Shown one piece after another: positions 35,492 to 44,362 of a stretch of DNA of 64,000 nucleotides. The notes below the pieces were generated by a model. The model saw only the letters and a program-made list of their open reading frames with translations, ran no database searches and was not told where the DNA came from. The number at the start of each line of letters is the position of its first letter. The first letter of the stretch is position 1. The DNA is from Bordetella genomosp. 8 (lineage in GTDB: Bacteria > Pseudomonadota > Gammaproteobacteria > Burkholderiales > Burkholderiaceae_B): positions 868,001-932,000 of the forward strand of contig NZ_CP021108.1 of the NCBI RefSeq assembly GCF_002119685.1, read 5' to 3'. The position numbers were made by a program, and so were the translations under genes.

Positions 35492-36457
35492 ATGGCCTTG
35501 GACCTGCCCGTCGTCCTGTTGACCGACCCCATCCAGGCGGACGAACATGCGCGCCTGGCGCGGCATGCCCGGGTGGTGGTCGCGCCGGACGCGCGTGCCG
35601 ACACCTTGCGCGGACTGATCGCGGACGCCGACGTGCTGGTGGTCCGCTCCAGGCTGCCCGAGGATATCTTCGACCACCAGACGCGGCTGAAGGGCGTGGT
35701 GCGCCATGGTGTCGGCGTCGACCTGATCCCGATGCGGCAGGCCAATGCGCTGAAGATTCCCGTGGCCAACATGCCGGGCTCGAATACCGCGTCGGTGGTG
35801 GAGTATTGCGTGAACGCGATGTTCGACCTGTACCGGAGTATGCAGGCGCTGGCGCTGCGCGATGCTTCCGACTGGAGCGACAGGCGCGCGCAGGCCGACC
35901 GCACCCTGGAACTGCACGAGCGCACGCTGGGCATCGTAGGCGTGGGCACCATAGGAAGCGCCCTGGCAAAGGTCGCGCTTGCCTTGGGCATGAAGGTGAT
36001 CGGCCTGACGCGGCGACCGGAAAGCCTGCCCGCCGGCGTGGATCCTGCCAGCAAGGCGGACCTGTTCGCGCAGGCGGACGTGGTGGTGCTGGCCTGTCCG
36101 CTGACGCCCGAGACGCGCGGCATGGTGGATGCCACGACGCTGGCCGCGATGAAGCCGGACGCCGTGCTGATCAATGTGTCGCGCGGGCCGGTGGTCGACA
36201 CGGCGGCCTTGCTGCAAGCCCTGGAGAACGGCCGCCTGGGCGGCGCGGCGCTGGACGTCCATGACGTGCAGCCGATCCCGGAAGACCTCTATCCGCAGGC
36301 GCTGCCCCGCCTGCTGCTGACGCCGCACGTCGCCGGCATCACGCGATCCAGCATGACGCGCATGAGCCGCGGCACCGTGGACGAGGTGCTGCGCCTGCTG
36401 CGCGGCGAACGTTACGCCAACCTGGTGAATCCGCAGATATACGAACAGGCATCATGA
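35492..36457 (+). CDS. D-isomer-specific 2-hydroxyacid dehydrogenase
   Basis: A 321-residue NAD-dependent dehydrogenase. The nucleotide fold has GIVGVGTIGSALAKVALALGM, and VLINVSRGPVVDTAALLQALE gives the catalytic Arg. The Glu is expected around ALDVHD and the catalytic His stands in LLTPHVAGIT. It starts 4 bases after the FAH gene and overlaps the next gene by 4 bases. It likely oxidises a 2-hydroxy acid or reduces a 2-keto acid from the sugar-acid route. Confidence 0.92.
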   Translation: MALDLPVVLLTDPIQADEHARLARHARVVVAPDARADTLRGLIADADVLVVRSRLPEDIFDHQTRLKGVVRHGVGVDLIPMRQANALKIPVANMPGSNTASVVEYCVNAMFDLYRSMQALALRDASDWSDRRAQADRTLELHERTLGIVGVGTIGSALAKVALALGMKVIGLTRRPESLPAGVDPASKADLFAQADVVVLACPLTPETRGMVDATTLAAMKPDAVLINVSRGPVVDTAALLQALENGRLGGAALDVHDVQPIPEDLYPQALPRLLLTPHVAGITRSSMTRMSRGTVDEVLRLLRGERYANLVNPQIYEQAS

Positions 36458-37596
36458 AAATCCGAGACATACGCGCGTATCCGATCTCCGTTCCCGTTCC
36501 TCCCGACAAGTCCGTGACCCTGGGCATAGGCCGCAGCGTCAAGCGCGATGCGGTGCTGGTGCGCGTGGATACCGACGACGGGCTGGTAGGCTGGGGCGAA
36601 GCGCATCATGGGCGCTGCCCGGGCGCCATCGCCAGGCTGATCGATACGACGATGCGCGAACTGGTGCTGGGCATGGACGCGATGGACGTCTCGGGCGTGT
36701 GGGCGCGCGTCCACAAGATGCAGATCGGCAGCCATGGGATGGGCACCGCGGCGGCCCTGGCGCTCAGCGGCCTGGACCTGGCGCTGTGGGACATACGATG
36801 CCAGGTGACGCAGTTGCCGCTGCATACGCTGCTGGGGGGCAGGAACCGCTCGATCAAGGCGTATGCCGGTGGCATCTCGCTGGGTTACCAGCCGCCCGAA
36901 TCGCTGGCCGATGAGGCCAGGCGCTATGTGGAGCAGGGCTATCGCGCGGTCAAGCTGCGTGTCGGGGATACGGTCGCCCGCGACATCGCCAGGGTGGCGG
37001 CGGTGCGCGCGGCGTTGGGCGACGATATCGATATCCTGGTCGACGCGAATACCAGCTACACGCTGGACGACGTCAGGCGGGTGTTGCCGGCCTATGACGA
37101 ATTGAACGTCGGCTGGCTGGAAGAACCTTTTCCCGCGGCCGACCTGGCCTTGTACGTCCGCGCCGCCCGCCTGGGCCGCACGCCGCTGGCGGCGGGCGAA
37201 AACCATTACACGCGCTTCGAGTTCGATCCGCTGCTGGCGTCCGAGTCCATCGGCTTCGCGCAGCCGGATCTGTCCAAGACCGGCGGCATCACCGAATCCC
37301 TGAAGATCGCCGCCCTGGCCGGCGCGCGCCGCACCAGCATCAATCCGCACACGTCCGCCACCGCGATCAACATGGCGACGTCGATCAGCTTCCTGTGCGC
37401 GATCGATAACCCCGGCTACTTCGAAGCCGACCTGACCCCCTACAACCCCTTCCGCGACGACATGACCGACCGTCCGCCCTATGTGCTGGACGCCGACGGC
37501 TGCGTCCAGGCGCTCGACGGCGTCGGCATAGGCCTGCGCCTGGACGCAACCTTCATCGCCGCCCACCCGCTGATCGAAGGGCCCTGCTACGTCTAG
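36454..37596 (+). CDS. Enolase-superfamily enzyme (mandelate racemase/muconate lactonizing type), copy 2
   Basis: A 380-residue enzyme with metal ligands Asp197, Glu223 and Glu249 (26-residue spacing), base motif K167-x-R169 (AVKLRVGD) and His299 in SINPHTSATAIN. The Arg in place of the second Lys differs from copy 1 and from mandelate racemase, so the two paralogues should have different substrates or stereochemistry. The start overlaps the dehydrogenase stop (ATGA). It is the last gene of the operon. Confidence 0.88.
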   Translation: MKIRDIRAYPISVPVPPDKSVTLGIGRSVKRDAVLVRVDTDDGLVGWGEAHHGRCPGAIARLIDTTMRELVLGMDAMDVSGVWARVHKMQIGSHGMGTAAALALSGLDLALWDIRCQVTQLPLHTLLGGRNRSIKAYAGGISLGYQPPESLADEARRYVEQGYRAVKLRVGDTVARDIARVAAVRAALGDDIDILVDANTSYTLDDVRRVLPAYDELNVGWLEEPFPAADLALYVRAARLGRTPLAAGENHYTRFEFDPLLASESIGFAQPDLSKTGGITESLKIAALAGARRTSINPHTSATAINMATSISFLCAIDNPGYFEADLTPYNPFRDDMTDRPPYVLDADGCVQALDGVGIGLRLDATFIAAHPLIEGPCYV

Positions 37597-37726
37597 AGCC
37601 GGGCGGGCGCTCGCCTGGCGTCCCCTGTAAAGCTTCGGCAAGTTGTCAGCTTCCCTGGCGTACTCTGTTCGCGCGCCGCATCGCGATGGCGTTGATTCCA
37701 ATTATTAGAACGAACGAGACGACGCT

Positions 37727-38770
37727 ATGAACAGACGATTTTCCCTGTTGGTGGGCACCTGCGCCTTGGCGCTGTGCACGGTCGACGCGGCGTTCGCCGC
37801 GGGCATGGGCGGGCCCCTGCGGATTGCCGATATGGGCAGCTTCTTCGTGGGTGGCCGCATCATCGAGACGCAGTATCCGGGGTCTTTCCCGGCTGGCCGG
37901 GTACCCAACGGCAAGATCGCGGTCGACCAGATGTACGTCAGCTACGTCATTCCCGAGCATGCCCGGAAGACGCCCATCGTGCTGGTGCCCGGCGGCGGGC
38001 TCACCGGCGCCGAATACGAGACCACGCCGGATGGCCGCGAAGGCTGGGCGACCTACTTCGCGCGCAAGGGTTTTCCGGTCTATGTGGTGGACACGCCGGG
38101 CCGTGGCCGCGCGGGCTTCGACGCGACGTCCATCAACGAGGCCAAGGAAAAGAAGGACCCCGCCATTCTGCCGTCCGGGCTGTTCAGCGCCACGGGCGAA
38201 TTCGCCTGGACCAATTTCCGCTTCGGCCCCCAGTTCGGCACGCCGTTCCCCGACACGCAGTTCCCGGTCGCGGCCATCGACGCCTTCGCCGCCCAGGGCG
38301 TACCCAATTCGGAAGCAACGCTGACCGGCGGCGGCGCCAAGACCGCGCCCGCGGCGCTGGCCGCGCTGCTCGACAGGATCGGGCCGTCCATCGTGCTGGT
38401 CCATTCCCTGTCCGGCCCCTACGCCGACATACTCGTCGGCCTGCGTCCCAAGCTGGTGCGCGCCGTGGTGAACATCGAGGGCGCGCAGTACATCGTGCCC
38501 ACCGACGCCCAGGTGGCCGCCTACAAGGGCATCCCCGATCTGGAGCTGTTCGGCGATCACCTGGACGCCCAGGCGATCACGGGCGCGGTCAGGATGCGCG
38601 GCCGCCAGGCCGTCGTGGACCGGATCAACCAGCAGCCGGGGGGCAAGGCGAAACTGGTCACGCTGCCCAGCGTAGGCATACATGGCAACTCGCACATGAT
38701 GATGCAGGACAAGAACAACCTGGCGGTGGCGGACTACATCCTCAAGTGGCTGTCCGCACAGGCCAGGTAG
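37727..38770 (+). CDS. Exported alpha/beta hydrolase (esterase)
   Basis: A 347-residue hydrolase with a cleavable signal peptide (CTVDAAFAAG). It shows IVLVPGGGLTGAEYE (oxyanion region), VLVHSLSGPYAD with the nucleophile in the atypical elbow HSLSG, and a C-terminal VGIHGNSHMMM supplying the His. It resembles esterases annotated near sugar-acid or lactone pathways. It stands alone 130 bases after the operon; no operator is recognised in front. It may act on an esterified or lactone precursor in the periplasm. Confidence 0.8.
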   Translation: MNRRFSLLVGTCALALCTVDAAFAAGMGGPLRIADMGSFFVGGRIIETQYPGSFPAGRVPNGKIAVDQMYVSYVIPEHARKTPIVLVPGGGLTGAEYETTPDGREGWATYFARKGFPVYVVDTPGRGRAGFDATSINEAKEKKDPAILPSGLFSATGEFAWTNFRFGPQFGTPFPDTQFPVAAIDAFAAQGVPNSEATLTGGGAKTAPAALAALLDRIGPSIVLVHSLSGPYADILVGLRPKLVRAVVNIEGAQYIVPTDAQVAAYKGIPDLELFGDHLDAQAITGAVRMRGRQAVVDRINQQPGGKAKLVTLPSVGIHGNSHMMMQDKNNLAVADYILKWLSAQAR

Positions 38771-38866
38771 CCGCCCATCGACGCCGGCGCCGCGCTGATC
38801 CGCCGCGCTTGGTCCCCTGCGTTGCCCCCGGCGCGTTCGGCCCGGCACGCGCTCGGCACGGCTCGC

Positions 38867-39586
38867 TCAGCCCGTCGCGTGCGCCTGGCGCGCCAGGTGG
38901 ATCTCGTGCAGCGTTATCTTCCGCACCTCCGCCTGGCTGGCGGCGATGTGCGCCGACAGCAGGCGGCAGGCTTCGTCGGCGCGTTGCGCCATCACCGCGC
39001 GCAGGATGCGCGCGTGCTCGTCGTAGGTCGCGTCGACCCGCGGCCGCTTGGTGAAATCCAGGCGGCGGATGATGCGTATGCGGTCGGTGACTTCGCGGTG
39101 CACGCGGGCGATTTCCGCGTTGCCGGCCGCCTGCACCAGCGTGCAGTGAAAGGCTTCGTCCCACACGCCGACCTGCGCCATGTCGGTGCTGCGTGCTTCG
39201 GGCGCGACCAGCCAGATATCGGCCAGATCGTCCAGCAGCTGCCGGTCGATGTGCGGCGCGCCGGTGCACAGCCTTCTGACCGCTTCGGATTCCAGCACCT
39301 GGCGCAGGTCGTATAGCTGTTCGAACTGGTCGAAGTCGAACGGCAGCACGCGCCAGCCGCTGCGGAACAGCACCTCCACATAGCCTTCCTGCTGCAGGCG
39401 GAACAAGGCCTGGCGGACGGGCGTGCGGGATACCCCGAGCCGTTCGCTGATCTCGCCTTCCGTGAAGCGGTCGCCCGGCACCAGCCGGAACTCGGCGATA
39501 TCCCGCTTCAGCAACTGGTAGACGTCTTCGGCGCGCGTCAGGCGCGGCGCCTTGGACGTTGCGTGATCGATGCTGTTCACATTCAT
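38867..39586 (-). CDS. GntR-family regulator, FadR subfamily
   Basis: A 239-residue regulator: winged helix with FTEGEISERLGVSRTPVRQALFRLQQEGYVEVL, then an all-helical FCD effector domain with Asp/His metal-site residues (DEAFHCTLV, DEHARILRAV). It is the last gene of the eight-gene minus-strand Atz operon, 9 bases after atzH. The TTGTxxACAA-type palindrome at the operon's front is a suitable target, implying feedback control of the whole unit. Confidence 0.92.
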   Translation of the reverse strand: MNVNSIDHATSKAPRLTRAEDVYQLLKRDIAEFRLVPGDRFTEGEISERLGVSRTPVRQALFRLQQEGYVEVLFRSGWRVLPFDFDQFEQLYDLRQVLESEAVRRLCTGAPHIDRQLLDDLADIWLVAPEARSTDMAQVGVWDEAFHCTLVQAAGNAEIARVHREVTDRIRIIRRLDFTKRPRVDATYDEHARILRAVMAQRADEACRLLSAHIAASQAEVRKITLHEIHLARQAHATG

Positions 39587-39595
39587 CCGGCGTGT

Positions 39596-39970
39596 TCAGG
39601 CCATCAGGCTGACGTGGGCGGACACCACGCGCCAGCCATCCGGCGTGCGCACCCAGGTCTGGCTCTGGCGCCCGACGCGCGACGCACCCACACGGTGGAA
39701 TTCGATATTCGCGGTCGCGAAATCCCGGCCATACGTGGTGATGACGGTGCGCAGCACCTCGCGCTCCAGCCCCTGCGCAGGCCGCGCGGCGCGGAACTCG
39801 CGGATCTCGTCGTAGCCGTACAGGTTTTCGGTCGCGCCGTAGCGCAGGGTGTGCGGACTGTCCCAGAACAGTTCGTCCAGCACCGCGACGTCGTTGCCCG
39901 TCAGGGCTTTTTCGTAGCGGGCGAATTGCGTTTGAACTTCGGCCAGCACGTCCGGCAGATTGATGTCCAT
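39596..39970 (-). CDS. atzH: AtzH-like (HpxZ/DUF3225) protein
   Basis: A 124-residue NTF2-fold protein of the AtzH/HpxZ family, with [45 protein letters not shown] in the first half. In Pseudomonas sp. ADP the homologue processes the dicarboxyurea formed by AtzE on the way to allophanate. Its start overlaps the amidase stop by one base (TGATG), so translation is coupled. Position next to AtzE, AtzG and AtzF supports the same role. Confidence 0.85.
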   Translation of the reverse strand: MDINLPDVLAEVQTQFARYEKALTGNDVAVLDELFWDSPHTLRYGATENLYGYDEIREFRAARPAQGLEREVLRTVITTYGRDFATANIEFHRVGASRVGRQSQTWVRTPDGWRVVSAHVSLMA

Positions 39971-41391
39971 CAGAGTCCTTCGTCGAAATGCGGGTGGCGG
40001 ATACCGGCGGCGCCGGCCTGTTCGAGCGCCACGGCGGCGCGCAGCGCGATGTCTTCGCGCCATGGCGCCGCGATGAGTTGTACACCGATCGGCATGCCTT
40101 GTGTGCCGTCCGGCCACATGGGGGCCACCGCCACCGGGCATCCCGCGAACGAGATCGGCTGGGTCAGCAGCCCCATGGCCGGCCGGCATGGATGAGTAGT
40201 GCCGTTGATGTCCAGCCACTCGGTGCCGATCGCCGGGGCGGCCACCGGCGTGGCCGGGGCCAGCAGCAGGTCCCAATCCTGGAACAGGCCCAGCACGCGT
40301 TCCCGATACAGGCGGCGGAAGCGATGCGCGCGAGCCACCCAGTGCGCGGGCTGCAGCGCCCCGGCGATGAAGCGGTCCACCGACAGCGGTTCGAAGTCCG
40401 CCGCGTGGCGGCGCAAGGCCGGCAGATGCAGGCTGCCGCCCTCCGACGCCGTGATGATGAATGCCGCGATGCGCGCCATCTGCGCGTCGGGCCATTCCAC
40501 CGTGCGGGTCGCGCCGAGCACCGACGCCGCCGCGCTTACCACGGCGCGCGCGGGCGCGGTAGCGTTGGTGTCGAAGTAGCCGCCCAGCACGCCGATGCGC
40601 AGGCCTTGCGTGCCCGAGCCTAGTGCCGGATACACCGGCTGGACAGCCCGCGCATGGCAGCCGGGATCCTGGCTGTCGGGATACTGCAAGGTGTCGTAGA
40701 CGCGCGCCAGCAATGCGGCGGAATCCGCGAAAGGGCCCAGGTGGTCGATGCTGTGCACGAAGGGGAAGGTGCCGCGCCGCGACAGCCGGCCGAAGGTCGG
40801 CTTCAGGCCCCAGACGCCGCACAGCGACGCCGGTACGCGTATCGACCCGTTGGTATCCGATCCCAGGGACACGGGGACCTGCCCGGCGGCGACGGCCGCG
40901 CCCGAGCCGCCCGACGATCCGCCGGCGATGCGCGACCGGTCATGCGGGTTGCGGGTGGGACCGTAGTGCGTGTTTTCGGTGGTGAAGCCGTAGGCGTACT
41001 CGTCCATGTTCAGCGCGCCGAGCAGCACCGCGCCGGCCGCCCGCAAGCGTTGCACGAGTACGGCGTCCGCGGTGGCCGCGGCGTGGCCGCGATTGACCTT
41101 GGAGCCCGCCAGGGTCACGACGCCTTCGATATCGAACAGGTTCTTGACGGCGTAGGGCAGGCCCGCCAGCGGCGGCAAGGCCTGGCCGGCGGCGCGCATG
41201 GCGTCCACCCTGTCGGCGTCGGCACGCGCCCGCGCCAGGGTGCGCGCGGTGAAGGCATTGACGGCGCCATCGGTGGCATCGATGCGCGCCAGGCTGCGTT
41301 CCAGCCATTCGCGCGCCGTGGCGTCGCCACGGGCGATGGCCCGCAGGCCGGCGACGCCGTCGGGCATGGCGTTCGGCTGCGCGGCCGTCAT
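39970..41391 (-). CDS. atzE: AtzE-type amidase (1-carboxybiuret hydrolase-like)
   Basis: A 473-residue amidase-signature enzyme with catalytic Lys83 (YAVKNLFD), the cis-Ser in GGSSGG at 157-162 and nucleophile Ser183 in [12 protein letters not shown]. Length and the adjoining AtzG-like gene match AtzE, which forms a complex with AtzG and deaminates 1-carboxybiuret. Oxalurate amidohydrolase HpxY has the same architecture and is the alternative. The start overlaps the upstream AtzG-like stop (ATGA). Confidence 0.88.
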   Translation of the reverse strand: MTAAQPNAMPDGVAGLRAIARGDATAREWLERSLARIDATDGAVNAFTARTLARARADADRVDAMRAAGQALPPLAGLPYAVKNLFDIEGVVTLAGSKVNRGHAAATADAVLVQRLRAAGAVLLGALNMDEYAYGFTTENTHYGPTRNPHDRSRIAGGSSGGSGAAVAAGQVPVSLGSDTNGSIRVPASLCGVWGLKPTFGRLSRRGTFPFVHSIDHLGPFADSAALLARVYDTLQYPDSQDPGCHARAVQPVYPALGSGTQGLRIGVLGGYFDTNATAPARAVVSAAASVLGATRTVEWPDAQMARIAAFIITASEGGSLHLPALRRHAADFEPLSVDRFIAGALQPAHWVARAHRFRRLYRERVLGLFQDWDLLLAPATPVAAPAIGTEWLDINGTTHPCRPAMGLLTQPISFAGCPVAVAPMWPDGTQGMPIGVQLIAAPWREDIALRAAVALEQAGAAGIRHPHFDEGL

Positions 41392-41609
41392 GGCTGTACC
41401 TCCGGGAACGGCGCCGGGCAGAACAAGGCGACCGGCTCGTCGGCGACTTCCAGGGGGGCATCTTCCAGCACGCGCGCCATATCCGCCGTGCGCGCCAGGT
41501 AGACGGCCACACGGGCCGCCTGGGCCGCGTCCAGCGGCAGGTCCAGCAGCGCGGCGCTGGCTTGCACATAGGCCAGCGCGGTGTCTTCGGGGTGGGTCGG
41601 CGGGATCAT
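41388..41609 (-). CDS. atzG: AtzG-like (DUF4089, GatC-like) amidase subunit
   Basis: A 73-residue helical protein (ALAYVQASAALLDLPLDAAQAARVAVYLARTADMARVLEDAPL) of the GatC-like family that stabilises AtzE/HpxY-type amidases. It overlaps the ABC ATPase stop and the amidase start by 4 bases each. The pairing with an amidase directly downstream is diagnostic for AtzEG or HpxXY complexes. Confidence 0.85.
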   Translation of the reverse strand: MIPPTHPEDTALAYVQASAALLDLPLDAAQAARVAVYLARTADMARVLEDAPLEVADEPVALFCPAPFPEVQP

Positions 41610-42427
41610 CGGCGTACCTCGCGTTGAAATATTTCCAGGCTTTCTTTCTTGGCGGCGACGAAGCTGGGTTGCGACAGCGTTTCCACCGTACGCGGCCGGG
41701 CGTCGGCGTAATCGAGGATTTCCGCGACCCGCGTGGGCCGCTTGGTCAGCAGCAGGATCTGGTCGGCCAGGTAGACGGCCTCTTCGAGATCGTGCGACAC
41801 CAGCAGCATGGTGGTGCCGGTCTGCATGAATACCTCCTGCAGCTTTTCGCGGATGAACAGCGTCATCTCGAAGTCCAGCGCGGAAAACGGCTCGTCCAGG
41901 AACAGCACTTCCGGACGCGGCGCGAGCGCGCGCATGATGGACGCCGTCTGCTGCTGCCCGCCCGACAGTTCGTAGGGATAGCGTTTCAGGTCGAACTTGA
42001 CGTCGAAGGATTCGATCAGCTCTTCCATGCGCCGATCGACGTCCGCCTTGCTCTTGCCTTCCAGCAGCAAGGGGTAGGCGATGTTGTCTATGGTGCGCAT
42101 CCAGGGAAAGAGCGCCTCGCGGTAGTTCTGGAAGACGTAGCCGATGCGCGTATCGCGCAGCGATTTGCCATCGAACAGGATTTCACCGCGATCCACCGGA
42201 ATCAGGCCGGCGATCATGTTGATCAACGTGCTCTTGCCGCACCCGTTGGGGCCGAACACCGAGACGATCTTGCTCTTGGGTATGTCCAGGTCGAAGTTTT
42301 CGTACAGCGGCCAGCCGGCGAAATACTTGGTCAGGCCGCGGATGGTGATGTGCGTGCCGGCCGGGCCGGGCTGGAAACGCGGCGGCGGCACGTCGGCATA
42401 GGCGGGTATGTTCAGGACGGTGCTCAT
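41606..42427 (-). CDS. NitT/TauT-type ABC transporter ATPase
   Basis: A 273-residue ATPase: Walker A GPNGCGKST, Q-loop VFQNYREALFPWM, signature LSGGQQQTASIMRAL, Walker B VLFLDEPFSALD, H-loop VSHDLEEA. The class imports nitrate, taurine, cyanate or other small N/S compounds. It is coupled to the AtzG-like gene by an ATGA overlap, so the importer very probably delivers the Atz enzymes' substrate. Confidence 0.94.
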   Translation of the reverse strand: MSTVLNIPAYADVPPPRFQPGPAGTHITIRGLTKYFAGWPLYENFDLDIPKSKIVSVFGPNGCGKSTLINMIAGLIPVDRGEILFDGKSLRDTRIGYVFQNYREALFPWMRTIDNIAYPLLLEGKSKADVDRRMEELIESFDVKFDLKRYPYELSGGQQQTASIMRALAPRPEVLFLDEPFSALDFEMTLFIREKLQEVFMQTGTTMLLVSHDLEEAVYLADQILLLTKRPTRVAEILDYADARPRTVETLSQPSFVAAKKESLEIFQREVRR

Positions 42428-42433
42428 GGCGTT

Positions 42434-43294
42434 CTACCTTCCGCTCCAATGGACCACGCGGCGTTCCAGCAGCAGGAACAGTATGTTCAGCACATAGCCC
42501 AGCGCGCCCGCGCTCAGGATGGCCGCGTACATGGTCTTGACGTTCAGCACCTGCTGGGCGTCGATGATGGCGTGGCCCAGGCCGTTTTCCGAGCCGATGA
42601 ACATCTCGGCAACGATGACGATGACCAGGGCCATGGACACCGCGGAGCGCAGCCCGACGAAGCTGGGCTGCAGGCTTTCCCAGATCAGCACGTCCTTGAA
42701 GATGCGCCAGCGCGACGCGCCCATGACGCGAGCCGCCATCACCCGCTGCTTGCGGGCGTTGATGACGCCGTAGGCGCTGTTGAACACGACGATCAGGAAG
42801 GCGCCGAAGGCGGCGATCGCGACCTTGTTGATGTCCGACACGCCGAAAATCAGCAGGAACAGCGGGATCAGCGCGGAAGAGGGCGTGGAGCGGAAGAAGT
42901 CGACCAGGAACTCGACGGTGCGGTAGGCGCGCTCGTTGCTGCCGAGCAGCACGCCCAGGGGCATGCCGATGACCGCCGCGATCAGGAAGGCCTGCAGGGT
43001 GCGGCTGACGGTCACCAGGAAATCCGTCAGCAAGGGCCCGCCGGCCAGCCCGGTAGCCAGCGCCACCAGCGTATCGGCGGGGCTGGGCAGCAGGATCGGC
43101 TTGATGAGGCCGGCCCGCACCACCAGGTCCCAGATGATGAACAGCACGATCGGCCCCACGAAGGGCAGCAGGCGTTCGCGCAGCGGCGTGCGCGGCGCCG
43201 CGTCGGCCGACGCGGGAGGCGACCACGTCGCCGCCGGTACCGCGGATGCGGCCGGCGGCACCGAAGCGCCCGGTGTTGAAGTAGCCTCGTCCAT
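42434..43294 (-). CDS. NitT/TauT-type ABC transporter permease
   Basis: A 286-residue inner-membrane permease. An Ala/Pro-rich cytoplasmic N-terminus of about 30 residues is followed by six predicted helices and the coupling loop RVMGASRWRIFKDVLIWES. It lies 6 bases upstream of the ATPase gene and 3 bases after the binding-protein gene. It forms the pore of the importer in the Atz operon. Confidence 0.92.
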   Translation of the reverse strand: MDEATSTPGASVPPAASAVPAATWSPPASADAAPRTPLRERLLPFVGPIVLFIIWDLVVRAGLIKPILLPSPADTLVALATGLAGGPLLTDFLVTVSRTLQAFLIAAVIGMPLGVLLGSNERAYRTVEFLVDFFRSTPSSALIPLFLLIFGVSDINKVAIAAFGAFLIVVFNSAYGVINARKQRVMAARVMGASRWRIFKDVLIWESLQPSFVGLRSAVSMALVIVIVAEMFIGSENGLGHAIIDAQQVLNVKTMYAAILSAGALGYVLNILFLLLERRVVHWSGR

Positions 43295-43297
43295 TGC

Positions 43298-44314
43298 TTA
43301 CCCCTTGTAGATCAAAGGCGCCACGTCCACCTTCTTCGAGAAGATATTCTTCTCGGTGAACAGGTCATAGAACTTCTGGAAGTACTGCACGTCGCTGGCT
43401 TGGAATTCGTCGTACATCATGTACGCCGCCAACGGCACTTCGGTGGTCAGCGGGCCTTCGATGGCGGTATAGCCCTTCATGTACTGGCGCGCATCGGCGG
43501 GCTGCTTGCGCACGAACTCGACGCCGCGCCGGTAGGCCGCGATGAACTGCTTCGCCATGTCGGGGTGCTTCTGGATGAAGTCCGTGGTCAGGCTGGCGGC
43601 GCCGCCATGCCAGGGCGCCATGGGGTCGCCCAGGATGTAGTGGGCGACCACGCCGGCTTCCAGCACCCGCGTGGTGCCGTTCAGGCGGCCCACCGTGCCG
43701 GTGGGTTCCAGCGTGTAGCAGCCGTCCACCTGTCCCGTCGCGACGGCGGCGACGTGCTGGCCGATGGGCAGCTCGACGACCGTCGCGCCGGTGGCGCCCG
43801 CACGCTCCAACATTGTCTTGGCCAGCGTCACGTTCTGGATGCCCGGGCCCGATGCGATCTTCTTGCCCTTGAATTCGGCCGCCGATTTGATGCCGCTGTC
43901 CTTCGCCACCAGGAACTCTTCCAGCACGTTGCGGGCGTTGCTGGGGTTGGTGCAGAAGATCTTGAACAGGCCCGGCTGCGCGATCTCCCCGATGGCAAGG
44001 TTGGCCGACCCGGTGCCATTGGCGCTGCCGTCGCAGCGGCCCGAAAGCATCGCTTCCATCACCTGCTGGGCGCCGGCGAACTTCAGCGCCTCGACATCCA
44101 GGCCGGCGGCCTTGAAATAGCCTTGCTCCACCGCGGCGAAGAACGGCAGGCCTGCCGCGACGGGCCAGAAGCCGATGCGGATCCTGGGTGTCGATTGCGC
44201 GCGTACGATGGCCGGCATGGCCAGCATGCCGGCGACTGCGGCGCCGCTGCGCAACAGGCGGCGGCGGTGGCCGTCTACCGTTGCAAGGACGGGCTTGGAC
44301 TGTGGGTAGCGCAT
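43298..44314 (-). CDS. NitT/TauT-type ABC solute-binding protein with Tat-like signal
   Basis: A 338-residue periplasmic receptor. The N-terminus has HRRRLLRSGAAVAGMLAMPA, a twin-arginine motif, with cleavage near VRAQS. SsuA/TauA-like blocks include IRIGFWPVAAGLPFFAAVEQGYFKAAGLDVE and KGKKIASGPGIQNVTLAKTML. It probably binds a small ureide, biuret-like or related nitrogen compound given the downstream Atz genes; the ligand itself is not predictable. Confidence 0.9.
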   Translation of the reverse strand: MRYPQSKPVLATVDGHRRRLLRSGAAVAGMLAMPAIVRAQSTPRIRIGFWPVAAGLPFFAAVEQGYFKAAGLDVEALKFAGAQQVMEAMLSGRCDGSANGTGSANLAIGEIAQPGLFKIFCTNPSNARNVLEEFLVAKDSGIKSAAEFKGKKIASGPGIQNVTLAKTMLERAGATGATVVELPIGQHVAAVATGQVDGCYTLEPTGTVGRLNGTTRVLEAGVVAHYILGDPMAPWHGGAASLTTDFIQKHPDMAKQFIAAYRRGVEFVRKQPADARQYMKGYTAIEGPLTTEVPLAAYMMYDEFQASDVQYFQKFYDLFTEKNIFSKKVDVAPLIYKG

Positions 44315-44362
44315 GGAATTCCCCTTGTTGAGTTCGTGGTCGATAAAGGAATGAGGCGGCCG

